Made by a program: the position numbers and the translations under genes. The notes beneath the pieces are model-generated. The model made no database searches, was not told the DNA's origin, and saw only the letters and a list, made by a program, of their open reading frames with translations. 64,000 nt of DNA. Source: a virus. Where the stretch lies: positions 1 to 64,000 of the IMG/VR virus record IMGVR_UViG_3300025626_000021. One strand, 5' to 3'. This document shows positions 8,659-17,285 of the stretch, one piece after another (the stretch's first letter is position 1; the number at the start of each line of letters is the position of its first letter).

Positions 8659-9529
8659 AGGGTATATTGTAATTGCACAAAATTCAGAAGATACAAATTA
8701 TCTTAGAATGGCTTATGCTCTTGCACTTAGTTTAAAAATTACACAATCCAAAGTAAGTAATTTAGCAGTATGTGTTGAAGATAAAAGTACAGTACCTGAA
8801 AAATACAAAAAAGTATTTGATCAAGTAATTGAAATTCCATGGACAGACGATGCAAAAGATTCTGCTTGGAAGATAGATAACAAATGGAAATACTATTATA
8901 TGACACCGTATGACGAAACAGTCATACTAGATGCTGACATGATATTTCCATCAGATGTAAGTCATTGGTGGGATTCACTAAAAGAAAAAGATATATGGGC
9001 AACTACAAACATCAAAACTTTTAGAGGCGAACCAGCAGATCCTAGTAATAAATATTACAGAGAATACTTCATAAAAAATAATATGCCAAACATATATACA
9101 GCATTCTTTTATTTTAAAAAATCAGAAACAGCAAGTGAACTTTTTAAAATGATTGAATTAATTTTTGAAAATTGGCAAAGGTTTTATTTTAAATATATGC
9201 CAAACGGCAAGCCAGATAAGTTAAGTGCTGATGTTGTATATGCTCTTGCAATACAACTATTAGGTCTAGAAAACGAAACAACAGTTGATGATTTAACAGA
9301 TATGCCCACGTTTACGCATATGAAAAGTTTTATACAAGATTTGCCAGGCGGCTCATTACTAGATGAACGTTGGACATTAAGTATACCTACTTATTTTAGT
9401 AGTGTATCTAACTTTAAAGTAGGGAACTTTCAACAACATTATCCTTTTCATTATGTAGACAAGGAATGGTTAACAAATAATATTATAGAGACATTAGAAG
9501 ATGAAATTAGAGGACTTAGAAAAGGCTAG
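8651..9529 (+). CDS. GT8-like glycosyltransferase (paralogue of 7005-7886)
   Basis: A 292-residue GT-A type protein. It starts with GYIVIAQNSEDTNYLRMA, parallel to the first paralogue, and carries PYDETVILDADMIFPSD with the DAD metal site. FYFKKSETASELF and the following helix match the equivalent part of the other copy. The two copies have diverged strongly, so they probably add different sugars or act on different acceptors. A good ribosome site (CCGGAG) precedes the ATG, which overlaps the upstream stop by 8 bases. Acceptor unknown. Confidence 0.7.
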   Translation: MSKGYIVIAQNSEDTNYLRMAYALALSLKITQSKVSNLAVCVEDKSTVPEKYKKVFDQVIEIPWTDDAKDSAWKIDNKWKYYYMTPYDETVILDADMIFPSDVSHWWDSLKEKDIWATTNIKTFRGEPADPSNKYYREYFIKNNMPNIYTAFFYFKKSETASELFKMIELIFENWQRFYFKYMPNGKPDKLSADVVYALAIQLLGLENETTVDDLTDMPTFTHMKSFIQDLPGGSLLDERWTLSIPTYFSSVSNFKVGNFQQHYPFHYVDKEWLTNNIIETLEDEIRGLRKG

Positions 9530-10118
9530 AAAGGCCCAGCGACAAAGTGACAGACATGTTTACTTTGATGACAAAGGCAACATTGTCTATTATGGCAGGG
9601 CAGAGTCTGATGACTATGTAGAATCTAATCATGCTGTATTTACATATGAGCAATGTAGCATATTTGAAAACCCAGATAATAATAAAACAATTAATGACTT
9701 CTTGGTATTAACAAATCCTAACGAAGAAGGCGTATTTTCTTTTGTAAATAAAGTAGTTGAACTAGAAAAATTTAAGTCAGCATCTAAGATGTTATCGCAG
9801 GTACGACTTTCCAAAAACACAGACTTTGATGTAAAAGTTCAAGCAGTAAAAGATACAATAACTGTATCACTAAGCGAAAAACTGCGTTCTAATATTACCA
9901 ATAGTATTGACATTAATAATTTTTCTTTTAAAGGCGAACAACGTATGGCTTTGTATATTACCAGTATTAACGATCCGCATTTTCTATATGACAGTATAGA
10001 AATACCTTTGTTGGAATTATTTAAAAATGATGAACTAGTATTTAAATTAAATAATGATTCAACCAACAAAAGTATCTACACTAGAAAATTATTCGACAAG
10101 TATATCAGAGTCGCATAG
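9501..10118 (+). CDS. unknown protein, fibre-region hypothetical
   Basis: A 205-residue soluble protein with no recognised domain. The first 30 residues are charged and probably helical (KLEDLEKARKAQRQSDRHV); the remainder alternates strands and helices. It overlaps the upstream glycosyltransferase by 29 bases, so it belongs to the same unit. It is the last gene before the late-promoter-like box at 10136, so it may close a sub-operon. It could be a structural accessory or assembly protein; there is no sequence evidence to decide. Confidence 0.55.
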   Translation: MKLEDLEKARKAQRQSDRHVYFDDKGNIVYYGRAESDDYVESNHAVFTYEQCSIFENPDNNKTINDFLVLTNPNEEGVFSFVNKVVELEKFKSASKMLSQVRLSKNTDFDVKVQAVKDTITVSLSEKLRSNITNSIDINNFSFKGEQRMALYITSINDPHFLYDSIEIPLLELFKNDELVFKLNNDSTNKSIYTRKLFDKYIRVA

Positions 10119-10135
10119 TACCTATTTAAAATCAT

Positions 10136-10148
10136 GATAAATATGTGT
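10136..10148 (+). promoter_or_regulatory. late-promoter-like GATAAATA box with leader hairpin
   Basis: GATAAATA at 10136-10143 lies 24 bases before the ATG at 10168. TATGTGT (10142-10148) and ACACATA (10162-10168) form a 7-base inverted repeat whose loop contains the ribosome site TTAGGA and whose 3' arm touches the start codon. If the transcript begins within or before the first arm, this hairpin could limit translation. Function is inferred. Confidence 0.5.
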
Positions 10149-10167
10149 ATATTATTAGGACACACAT

Positions 10168-11133
10168 ATGGCAAAAATAGACGTCACAGAACTAGACATA
10201 TTTTACATTAGTTATGATGAACCCAACTGCGAAGAAAATTGGGCAGACTTACTAAACAAAGTGCCGTGGGCAAAACGTGTACACGGAGTCAAAGGCTTTG
10301 ATGCCGCACATAAGGAATGTGCAAATCAATCAGAAACAGATCGTTTTATCACAGTAGATGGTGATAATATTGTTATGGATGAATTCTTTAATCAAGAATT
10401 AGAATTCCCAGAAAAAGATCATGACGGTAACGATATATCAGAAAGCATATTCAGTTGGAATGCTAAGAACTTATTGAATGGCTTAGTGTATGGCAACGGT
10501 GGCCTAAAGTGTTGGCCCAAGGAATATACAAAAAGTATTAACACACACGAAGCCGCCACAGACGGTGAAGGTATGGAGTTTTGTTGGAAACTTAACTACA
10601 TACAAATGAATGATATATTCTCAGAAGTACACCAAACTGCTAGTCCATTCCAAGCCTTTAGAGCCGGCTTTAGAGAAGGTGTTAAACTAAGTTTAGACCA
10701 AGGTAGACGTGTTGAACCACATAAGTTTCAAGACGACATATGGTATGGCAACTTTAACAGATTAAATGTTTGGTGTAATGTTGGCACAGACGTTGAGAAC
10801 GGATGGTGGGCAATATACGGAGCAAGACTTGGATGTGAAAAAACAGTACTTAGTGATTGGGACACAAATCAAATATCAGACTACGATTGGTTCAAAGGCT
10901 TCTTTGAAAAAGAAAAAAGTTATATAGATAATGACGAGCATCTAAAACAAAAAACTATTGCCATTGGCAATAGATTAAATGAAGAAGTGCAAGGCATGAT
11001 GCTGTTCGAACCCAACGATCAAATGAGTAAATTTTTCAAAGCAACATTTGTAAACCCAAAAAGATGGGGTGCAATGATCACTGAAAGGCAAATTCAAGAT
11101 CTATTAGAGAAAGGACTCATTGGCAACACTTAA
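10168..11133 (+). CDS. glycosyltransferase-like protein, homologous to the repeat module of the 1111-aa protein
   Basis: A 321-residue protein. Its layout matches the last 220 residues of the giant protein at 17941-21276: DIFYISYDEP near the N-terminus, an AAHKECAN helix, FITVDGDNIVMDEFF with an acidic D-G-D where the other has DADAD, a YGNGGLK strand like YGYGGVK, and FRAGFREGVKLSL like WRSAFRECVKLTL. The arrangement is that of a GT-A nucleotide-sugar binding fold with a DxD site, so glycosyltransferase is the best guess, with unusual sequence. The next gene starts on its stop (TAATG), so it is coupled to the radical SAM pair. Confidence 0.5.
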   Translation: MAKIDVTELDIFYISYDEPNCEENWADLLNKVPWAKRVHGVKGFDAAHKECANQSETDRFITVDGDNIVMDEFFNQELEFPEKDHDGNDISESIFSWNAKNLLNGLVYGNGGLKCWPKEYTKSINTHEAATDGEGMEFCWKLNYIQMNDIFSEVHQTASPFQAFRAGFREGVKLSLDQGRRVEPHKFQDDIWYGNFNRLNVWCNVGTDVENGWWAIYGARLGCEKTVLSDWDTNQISDYDWFKGFFEKEKSYIDNDEHLKQKTIAIGNRLNEEVQGMMLFEPNDQMSKFFKATFVNPKRWGAMITERQIQDLLEKGLIGNT

Positions 11134-12665
11134 TGAGTAATTACGATCAAGCCGCAGATAAGGCCAAGGAACAGTTAGACGCAATAAGTCCTACAATGTG
11201 TTACGCAAAGTGGACGCAAGTTTCTATGCACCTTACTAACGGCATGACACATAGTTGCTATCATCCTCCGACACACAAAATAAATTTAGAAGAACTTGCT
11301 GATAATCCTTCTGCACTACATAACACAAAAGAAAAGAAAGAGCAACGTGCTCAAATGTTAGCAGGTGAACGTCCAGAAGGATGTAGTTACTGTTGGCGTA
11401 TAGAAGATGTAGACGGTAGAAGTGATAGAGTTTACAGAAGCGGAGAGTATTGGGCACAAAATGCCAGAGAAGAAATAGCAGAAGCAGGTGCTGACGGCAA
11501 TATTAATCCCAGATATGTAGAAGTAAACTTTAACCAAGCATGTAATTTAAAATGTAGTTACTGCTCTCCTCATTTAAGTAATACATGGGAAAAAGAAATA
11601 AAAGAATATGGCCCTTACAAAATTGTAGATGGAGAACACAACAACATAGAAAGTTTAGATAGAGGTGGATTGATGCCGCCTAAACTATCACAGGCAGATA
11701 ATCCATACGTTACTGCATTTTGGAAATGGTGGCCTGAGTTATATAAAAACTTAGAAGTTTTTCGTATGACAGGGGGCGAGCCGTTAATGGATAGTAATAC
11801 ATTTAAAGTATTAGACTATGTGTATGAAAATCCAAATGCTTGGCTAGAAATGAGCGTAACATCAAATATGTGTCCACCTAAGCCGGTGTTAATGGATAAG
11901 TTTATCGAATCGCTACAGAAATTAGAAGAGATACAAATATGGGAGGACCCGGAAAAGTTCAATCCGAACTCAGGGAATAACTGGTATGTAGCACCAGCAA
12001 CTAAGAACTTCGCAGTATTTGTAAGTGTCGATGGATTTGGAGAACAAGCAGAATATATGCGTAACGGTATGGATTTTCGCATGTTACAAGATAACGTGCA
12101 AAGAATATTAAGCGAAACAGATAATACAACAATAACATTTATTAACACATTTAATTCACTTAGTATGACAAGTTTAAAAGATTATTTACAATGGATATTA
12201 GAACTTAGAGATCAATATGCCAAAGACGTACAGGGCATTAAGTATATACCTGTACCAGACAATGGTGGACATAAACATTGTGATTATGAAATAAGACCTA
12301 AACAAAGAATATGGTTTGATATTCCTTTATTGAGAGCGCCATTATGGCAATGCATACAAGTAATGCCACAGCATTACGAAGACTATCTAGAAGAATGTAT
12401 TGCTTTTATGGAGTTAAATCAAGCAGATGAAGTAAATATAGACTATAGAGGATTTAAAGATTTTGAAATAGACAAAGTAAGACGTAACTTGGCCTGGATG
12501 AAAGAAGGCCGAAAAATGTCACAGCAAGAAATAACAAAAGCAAGAGCAAACTTTTACAAATTCTTTACACAACATGATACCAGAAGAAACACAGATTTCT
12601 TAGAAACATTTCCTGAAATGGAAGACTGGTGGGATATTTGTAAAGAAGCAGACGCATTGCTATAA
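11133..12665 (+). CDS. radical SAM enzyme (twitch/SPASM-like phage family), copy 1
   Basis: A 510-residue radical SAM protein. C137, C141 and C144 in ACNLKCSYC hold the 4Fe-4S cluster that cleaves S-adenosylmethionine, and TGGEP at 213-217 binds SAM. An N-terminal region of about 125 residues has four further Cys (23, 42, 84, 87, the last two as CSYC), which may hold a second cluster or zinc. SVDGFGEQAEYMRNGM fits the later barrel. Architecture and length match copy 2 immediately downstream (W-K/E-WWPEL before the GGEP strand in both). Such enzymes often modify peptides or sugars; the substrate here is unknown. It is coupled to the glycosyltransferase-like gene upstream. Confidence 0.85.
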   Translation: MSNYDQAADKAKEQLDAISPTMCYAKWTQVSMHLTNGMTHSCYHPPTHKINLEELADNPSALHNTKEKKEQRAQMLAGERPEGCSYCWRIEDVDGRSDRVYRSGEYWAQNAREEIAEAGADGNINPRYVEVNFNQACNLKCSYCSPHLSNTWEKEIKEYGPYKIVDGEHNNIESLDRGGLMPPKLSQADNPYVTAFWKWWPELYKNLEVFRMTGGEPLMDSNTFKVLDYVYENPNAWLEMSVTSNMCPPKPVLMDKFIESLQKLEEIQIWEDPEKFNPNSGNNWYVAPATKNFAVFVSVDGFGEQAEYMRNGMDFRMLQDNVQRILSETDNTTITFINTFNSLSMTSLKDYLQWILELRDQYAKDVQGIKYIPVPDNGGHKHCDYEIRPKQRIWFDIPLLRAPLWQCIQVMPQHYEDYLEECIAFMELNQADEVNIDYRGFKDFEIDKVRRNLAWMKEGRKMSQQEITKARANFYKFFTQHDTRRNTDFLETFPEMEDWWDICKEADALL

Positions 12666-12675
12666 AGGAGAAAAG

Positions 12676-14358
12676 ATGAGCAAAGGTAGACAAGGTAATG
12701 AATCATTTGATGATTACAGGAAAAGAGTAATTGATCCTATATCAGATTCGTTTTGTGGTGCTAAATGGTACAATGCTACCATATGGCTAGGACACGGAGG
12801 CACAGCAAGTTGTCACCATCCCCCTGCACATAATATAGACAAAGAAGAAATTAAAACTAATCCTAGTGCTATTCACAATACTAGGCACAAGAAGAAAATG
12901 CGTCAAATGATGTTAGAAGGCACACGACCTAAGGAATGTGAATACTGCTGGAAAATAGAAGATATGGAGCATGATGCAGATGGCGGAAGACCTGTCAGTG
13001 ATCGTACTTTTAAAACACATATTTATAGTGATAAAGAATTAGAACGAATTGCTACAATGGACCCTGCAGAAGATGTAAACTTAAAAACTTTAGAAATTGC
13101 GTTTGACAGAACATGTCAGTTTGCATGTAGTTATTGTAATCCAGCATTTAGTACAACATGGGTAAAAGATATTAGAACAAACGGTGGATACTCAAATATT
13201 AGAAGTGATGCTAGAGGTCACTTTATAGATGATGCCCCGTATGCCGACCCATTTGAGAAAGACGAAGAAAATCCTTATGTGAAAGCATTTTGGGAATGGT
13301 GGCCTGAACTAAGTTTAGAATTAGATGAATTAAGAATTACAGGCGGCGAACCTACAATGAGTGCAAGTGTTTGGGGCCTATTTGATTGGTTCAAAGAAAA
13401 TGGTGAAAGCCATCCTAACGCAAAAAACATGCGTTATGCAATTAACAGTAACTTAGGTGCTAAAGATACACTAATTGCCAAACTTGCAGAAGCAACACAG
13501 CATGTTGAACGTTTTCATTTATACACTAGTGGCGAGGCTTTTGGTGCCCAAGGTGAATACATCAGAGACGGGTTAGACTTTCCGCAGTTTAGTCAAAATT
13601 GTGTAAAAATGTTAAGGGAAGGCAAGATCGAAGGCTTCCATATGATGATGACTATTAATGCTTTATGCTTAGATAGTATGGTAGAGTTTTTAGATTGGGT
13701 ATTAGAACTCAAAAGAGAATTTGGACATAACAAGCCAAGTTTTAGTGTAAACATATTGCGTTTTCCAAGTTTCCAAAGTGCATTAACACTACCAGATGAC
13801 CTAAGAACAAAATATCATGATCAGTTATTAGCATGGCACAGAAAAGTGCAACAAAAACAAGAACTAGACGGAACTGGCAGAGCATTAGTTCAAGACTGGG
13901 AAGCAGATCAACTAAGTAGACTAATAGAATACTTAGACGTTGTTAAAACACCTCATAGAAATACTGCTGATAGATGGAAGTTAGAACATGACTTTAAAGT
14001 TTTTTATGATCAGTATGATGTAAGAAGAGGAAAGGATTTTAGAAAAACATTCCCTAACTTAGTAGAATGGTATGACAGTTTAGAAGTTAGACCATTAGAG
14101 GTTGAGGAAGAAGATATTCAGAAACCCAAAGGCGAACGTGCAGTAGAAATATATGCTCACAGAGAAGTCGACGAGGACGGTGTAGTACAGGTTATAGATG
14201 TACGTGATAGAACTGACAACAGAAAAGATAGACGTAACACAGGCGAAAGCCAAGACGACTATGATGATGACAAGTATGCAGACGAACCTGACTTTAAGAA
14301 AAAATCAGGTAGTAGCATAGGATGGGATACTGATAGTGATGGACTTGGTGGACAATAG
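12676..14358 (+). CDS. radical SAM enzyme (twitch/SPASM-like phage family), copy 2
   Basis: A 560-residue paralogue of the preceding enzyme. The cluster ligands are C147, C151 and C154 (TCQFACSYC), and TGGEP lies at 222-226. The N-terminal Cys region is conserved (C27, C46, C88, C91), so the extra metal site is probably real. It differs by a C-terminal tail of about 100 residues, very rich in Asp, Arg and Lys, which looks disordered and could bind a partner. It is preceded by AAAGGAG and separated from copy 1 by 10 bases. The tandem pair may act as a heterodimer or in sequence. Substrate unknown. Confidence 0.83.
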   Translation: MSKGRQGNESFDDYRKRVIDPISDSFCGAKWYNATIWLGHGGTASCHHPPAHNIDKEEIKTNPSAIHNTRHKKKMRQMMLEGTRPKECEYCWKIEDMEHDADGGRPVSDRTFKTHIYSDKELERIATMDPAEDVNLKTLEIAFDRTCQFACSYCNPAFSTTWVKDIRTNGGYSNIRSDARGHFIDDAPYADPFEKDEENPYVKAFWEWWPELSLELDELRITGGEPTMSASVWGLFDWFKENGESHPNAKNMRYAINSNLGAKDTLIAKLAEATQHVERFHLYTSGEAFGAQGEYIRDGLDFPQFSQNCVKMLREGKIEGFHMMMTINALCLDSMVEFLDWVLELKREFGHNKPSFSVNILRFPSFQSALTLPDDLRTKYHDQLLAWHRKVQQKQELDGTGRALVQDWEADQLSRLIEYLDVVKTPHRNTADRWKLEHDFKVFYDQYDVRRGKDFRKTFPNLVEWYDSLEVRPLEVEEEDIQKPKGERAVEIYAHREVDEDGVVQVIDVRDRTDNRKDRRNTGESQDDYDDDKYADEPDFKKKSGSSIGWDTDSDGLGGQ

Positions 14359-15001
14359 AACGGTAGATTACCAACTTGAGAAAAAGTCAATAGGTAACGA
14401 AGTATTAATAGATGGTAAAATAATACCCAGTGACCTACGAGAAATTTACCAAGACATTGTTGCTAGACGTTTTGAAATATATCCACATGCAGATACCACT
14501 AGCGAATTAGATTACAATTATCCTAGTTTTGACTGGGCGAGTTATCATGAGTATACTTGTATAGAAGTTTTCCCGCAATTAAAGTTTTTATTTCCATATA
14601 TTAAGGAATGCTTAGAAATGGTTGGAGACACTGATTACAACAAGTATTATTTTAAAAGTTGGATAAATGTTTGGCCTAAAGGTCAACAAATTATTGCACA
14701 CAGACATTATGGTGTTTGGCATGGTTATTATGTAATTAAGGATACAGGCACTACTACATATTATCAACCAGATAAAGATATAAACGAAGTAGTAGGCTTA
14801 GATAATTTTGATGGGCACTTTACATTTATGCCTGCACATTTACTACATTGGGCAACACCAAATCCACAAGATGCTATGCGTATAAGTACAGGATATAATA
14901 TTAGCACATATGAACAAGTGCTACAAGAGGCAGATGATAATGCAAATGAGCGAGGGGATAAAATAAAAAATGTAGTTGTGCCTTTGAAAGATTTATTATG
15001 A
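14339..15001 (+). CDS. 2OG-Fe(II) oxygenase-like protein (H-x-H type)
   Basis: A GTG at 14336 is directly followed by ATG 14339, which is taken as the start. The 220-residue protein has the beta-helix core of T4-like phage oxygenases. HRH at 121-123 sits in the first metal position, GYYVI follows, His170 (LLHWATPN) is the distal ligand and Arg181 (RIS) is placed for 2-oxoglutarate. H-x-H instead of H-x-D is common in this phage group but could also mean a non-oxygenase cupin. The start overlaps the radical SAM gene by 20 bases and the end overlaps the next oxygenase by 4, so the three are probably made together. Confidence 0.7.
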   Translation: MDLVDNRTVDYQLEKKSIGNEVLIDGKIIPSDLREIYQDIVARRFEIYPHADTTSELDYNYPSFDWASYHEYTCIEVFPQLKFLFPYIKECLEMVGDTDYNKYYFKSWINVWPKGQQIIAHRHYGVWHGYYVIKDTGTTTYYQPDKDINEVVGLDNFDGHFTFMPAHLLHWATPNPQDAMRISTGYNISTYEQVLQEADDNANERGDKIKNVVVPLKDLL

Positions 15002-15636
15002 TTGATGTGCCAAACAAAGGGGAAGTATTAGTTAAAGAAGTTCCGCCTTTTGTTTTACTACAATTATATAAAATATATCACAGCCAAACATTGCCAACTG
15101 AATTATATTTTGATGACCAACCAGCGATTGACTTATACAGTGGTGATGGTCAACTGCAATCCACAGAAGAATATAAACATATTGCAGAGTGGGTAGGAAT
15201 GAATATAAAAGAATTTAGATTAGAGCGAATGCACCCTATAGGAGAAATGACAAATTCTTATTTATGGAACTCAAGAATACCAGATGTTGAATTTGATAAG
15301 ACTGAACACAAACAACTTTTATCAGGCGGCTGGCCTTCATTGTTTTGGCATGCTGATACTTACCAACCAGAAAATAGAATTAAAATGATTATATACTTAA
15401 ACAATGTAAATAAAGAAAGCGGTGCTGTATGCATGGAAGAAGATTTAACTTACATAAATGATGAGTCATATAGTGAAATAAAAAATAAATATTCTTGTGT
15501 AAGTGACATACCTGGTAAGTTTTATAATGGCACTCCTGGTACTGCTGTAATATTTAGAGCAAGACAATTACACAGAATAAATTTTCCATCAGAAAATCAT
15601 AGAGATACAATACATATAGGATTTGAATATGAGTAA
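14998..15636 (+). CDS. 2OG-Fe(II) oxygenase
   Basis: A 212-residue oxygenase with a clear facial triad: H118 and D120 in FWHADTY and H192 in QLHRINFP. R202 follows in the position that binds 2-oxoglutarate. It is of the prolyl-hydroxylase/phytanoyl-hydroxylase type and belongs to a different subfamily from its neighbour at 14339. It lies between radical SAM genes and overlaps both neighbouring genes by a few bases. Pairs of an oxygenase and a radical SAM enzyme suggest stepwise oxidation and rearrangement of one substrate; that is inference. Confidence 0.78.
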   Translation: MIDVPNKGEVLVKEVPPFVLLQLYKIYHSQTLPTELYFDDQPAIDLYSGDGQLQSTEEYKHIAEWVGMNIKEFRLERMHPIGEMTNSYLWNSRIPDVEFDKTEHKQLLSGGWPSLFWHADTYQPENRIKMIIYLNNVNKESGAVCMEEDLTYINDESYSEIKNKYSCVSDIPGKFYNGTPGTAVIFRARQLHRINFPSENHRDTIHIGFEYE

Positions 15637-17041
15637 AATTAAACCCATATGGGAGCATGGTTCAGTAAGTCCAGAATCGCCTAACAAGGTGTTTTGTACT
15701 GCTCCGTGGACTCATACATATATTTCGCCGCAAAGCGAAAGACGTATGTGTTGTGCTAGTAGGGAAGAGCATCAATTCCAAAAGCAATACATTGATGCTA
15801 GTAATGACGAAAAGTACGGAGAAGTAAAAGAGTCAGGAACTATTGCTGACTACAACCCTGTAAGTTTAAAAGAACATTGGAACTCACCATATATGATGGA
15901 CATAAGAAAAAAACTTATGGCAGGAGAAAAAATACCACAATGTGATGTATGCAACGACAGTTTATTAAGTAACAGCACATATCGTCAATGGTTTACAGGC
16001 TTTTTATTCAATGATAAAATAGACCAATGCTTTGAGGAGACAGACGAAGATGGAAGAACTACAATGGAACCTATATCTTTTGATTATAGGTATAGTAATT
16101 TATGCAATTTTAAATGCCGTATGTGTGGCGAACAACTCAGTAGCAGTTGGGAGACAGAAAAAAGGAAACACGACCTTTGGACACCTGAGCAACAACCGTT
16201 TATGGTTCCTGAGAACAAGAAGATTATCGAGAAGTTTCAAAAGGAAGTAGTCGAAGAAGAATTTTGGGAATATATTAAATCAGGTACAGTTGAAGAATTA
16301 TATTGGGTTGGTGGTGAGCCACTGATGTATGACATACACTGGAAGTCAATGGATAGACTACAAGCAGATAATAATCTACACAAAGTACATTTAAGATATA
16401 ACAGTAATCTAAGCAGAGTTAGATATAAAGATTATTACTTGTACGATTGGTTACCACAAGCAAAAGATTGGACTATGTGTGCAAGTATAGACGGCACTGG
16501 ACCTATAGGTGAGTTTATTAGGACAGGTCTTAATTGGGAAGAGTGGGATAGAAACTTTAGAGAAGGTGTTGAACTACCCGGCGGACATGATAAAATGATT
16601 ATGGACTTAACTATAACTGGTCCAGGTTTATTTGATATTAAAAACTTTTTAGATTATGCATTAGAACTTGATGTTAAAATAGAAACAAAACGTATGTTTG
16701 CCTTTCATGCCGATATAGTATTATCGCCCATGGCATGGCCTAGACACATACTCGATGAAATAGTAAATGACTTATTAGATTACTGTAGACCAAGAGTAAC
16801 TGAAAAGCAACAAACACTTATACGCGAACTAGAAGGATTACTAGAATCACCTACATTCCAAGAGCAATGGCCTGACACAGCAAACGATCAATTCTTTAAT
16901 GGTCGTAAATATCAGCAAATTATTCAATCAATAAGAAAAGATGGTCAAGATGGTCGTTTAACTATAAATGATATTTACAGCCAACATCCTGAATTATGGA
17001 GTTGGTGGAATAGGCCGGACCCTAAACACAATCAACGATGA
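15629..17041 (+). CDS. radical SAM enzyme, copy 3
   Basis: The frame also has a TTG at 15623, but ATG 15629 is the better start. The 470-residue product has the radical SAM ligands C159, C163 and C166 (LCNFKCRMC) and VGGEP at 227-231. An N-terminal CTAPW motif (C23) plus CC at 41-42 and CDVC at 105-108 forms a Cys-rich domain like that in the - strand copies at 26124 and 28114. SIDGTGPIGEFIRTG corresponds to the same barrel strand as in copy 1. It ends the + strand run; its TGA abuts the stop of the first - strand gene with no base between. Substrate unknown. Confidence 0.83.
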   Translation: MSKIKPIWEHGSVSPESPNKVFCTAPWTHTYISPQSERRMCCASREEHQFQKQYIDASNDEKYGEVKESGTIADYNPVSLKEHWNSPYMMDIRKKLMAGEKIPQCDVCNDSLLSNSTYRQWFTGFLFNDKIDQCFEETDEDGRTTMEPISFDYRYSNLCNFKCRMCGEQLSSSWETEKRKHDLWTPEQQPFMVPENKKIIEKFQKEVVEEEFWEYIKSGTVEELYWVGGEPLMYDIHWKSMDRLQADNNLHKVHLRYNSNLSRVRYKDYYLYDWLPQAKDWTMCASIDGTGPIGEFIRTGLNWEEWDRNFREGVELPGGHDKMIMDLTITGPGLFDIKNFLDYALELDVKIETKRMFAFHADIVLSPMAWPRHILDEIVNDLLDYCRPRVTEKQQTLIRELEGLLESPTFQEQWPDTANDQFFNGRKYQQIIQSIRKDGQDGRLTINDIYSQHPELWSWWNRPDPKHNQR

Positions 17042-17221
17042 TTAGTATATGTAAGTAATCCAGTAAATTCCGTAACAAAACAGTATTCCAACAATAACAG
17101 GAATCCAATACGCAATATTAATTACAAGATTAAATAATCCACTAATTAGACCTATAACACCTTGAACACCGCCAAAGTATAAAAATGTGCCTATAAGTAA
17201 AAAAATGAAAAATTCAAACAT
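17042..17221 (-). CDS. small membrane protein, 59 aa
   Basis: A short gene on the - strand with a full set of signals: a TTGACA-17-TATAAT promoter (17256-17284), AGGAG 10 bases before the ATG at 17221, and a TAA at 17042-17044. The product is almost entirely hydrophobic, with two probable membrane helices (residues 4-25 and 29-57) around an NLVIN turn, and few charges. Small phage membrane proteins can affect lysis timing, superinfection exclusion or envelope enzymes; none of these can be assigned. It ends exactly where the convergent radical SAM gene ends. Confidence 0.7.
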   Translation of the reverse strand: MFEFFIFLLIGTFLYFGGVQGVIGLISGLFNLVINIAYWIPVIVGILFCYGIYWITYIY

Positions 17222-17255
17222 AAATAAAATCTCCTACAATTTTTATTACTCTTAT

Positions 17256-17284
17256 ATTATAGTAAATTTTAAGGCGTTTGTCAA
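17256..17284 (-). promoter_or_regulatory. sigma70-type promoter TTGACA-17-TATAAT
   Basis: On the - strand TTGACA (17284-17279) and TATAAT (17261-17256) are both perfect consensus, separated by 17 bases. The -35 begins one base after the TAG stop of the methyltransferase gene. It drives the 59-aa membrane protein gene and belongs to the promoter family repeated in the second half of the window. Confidence 0.85.
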
Positions 17285-17285
17285 C

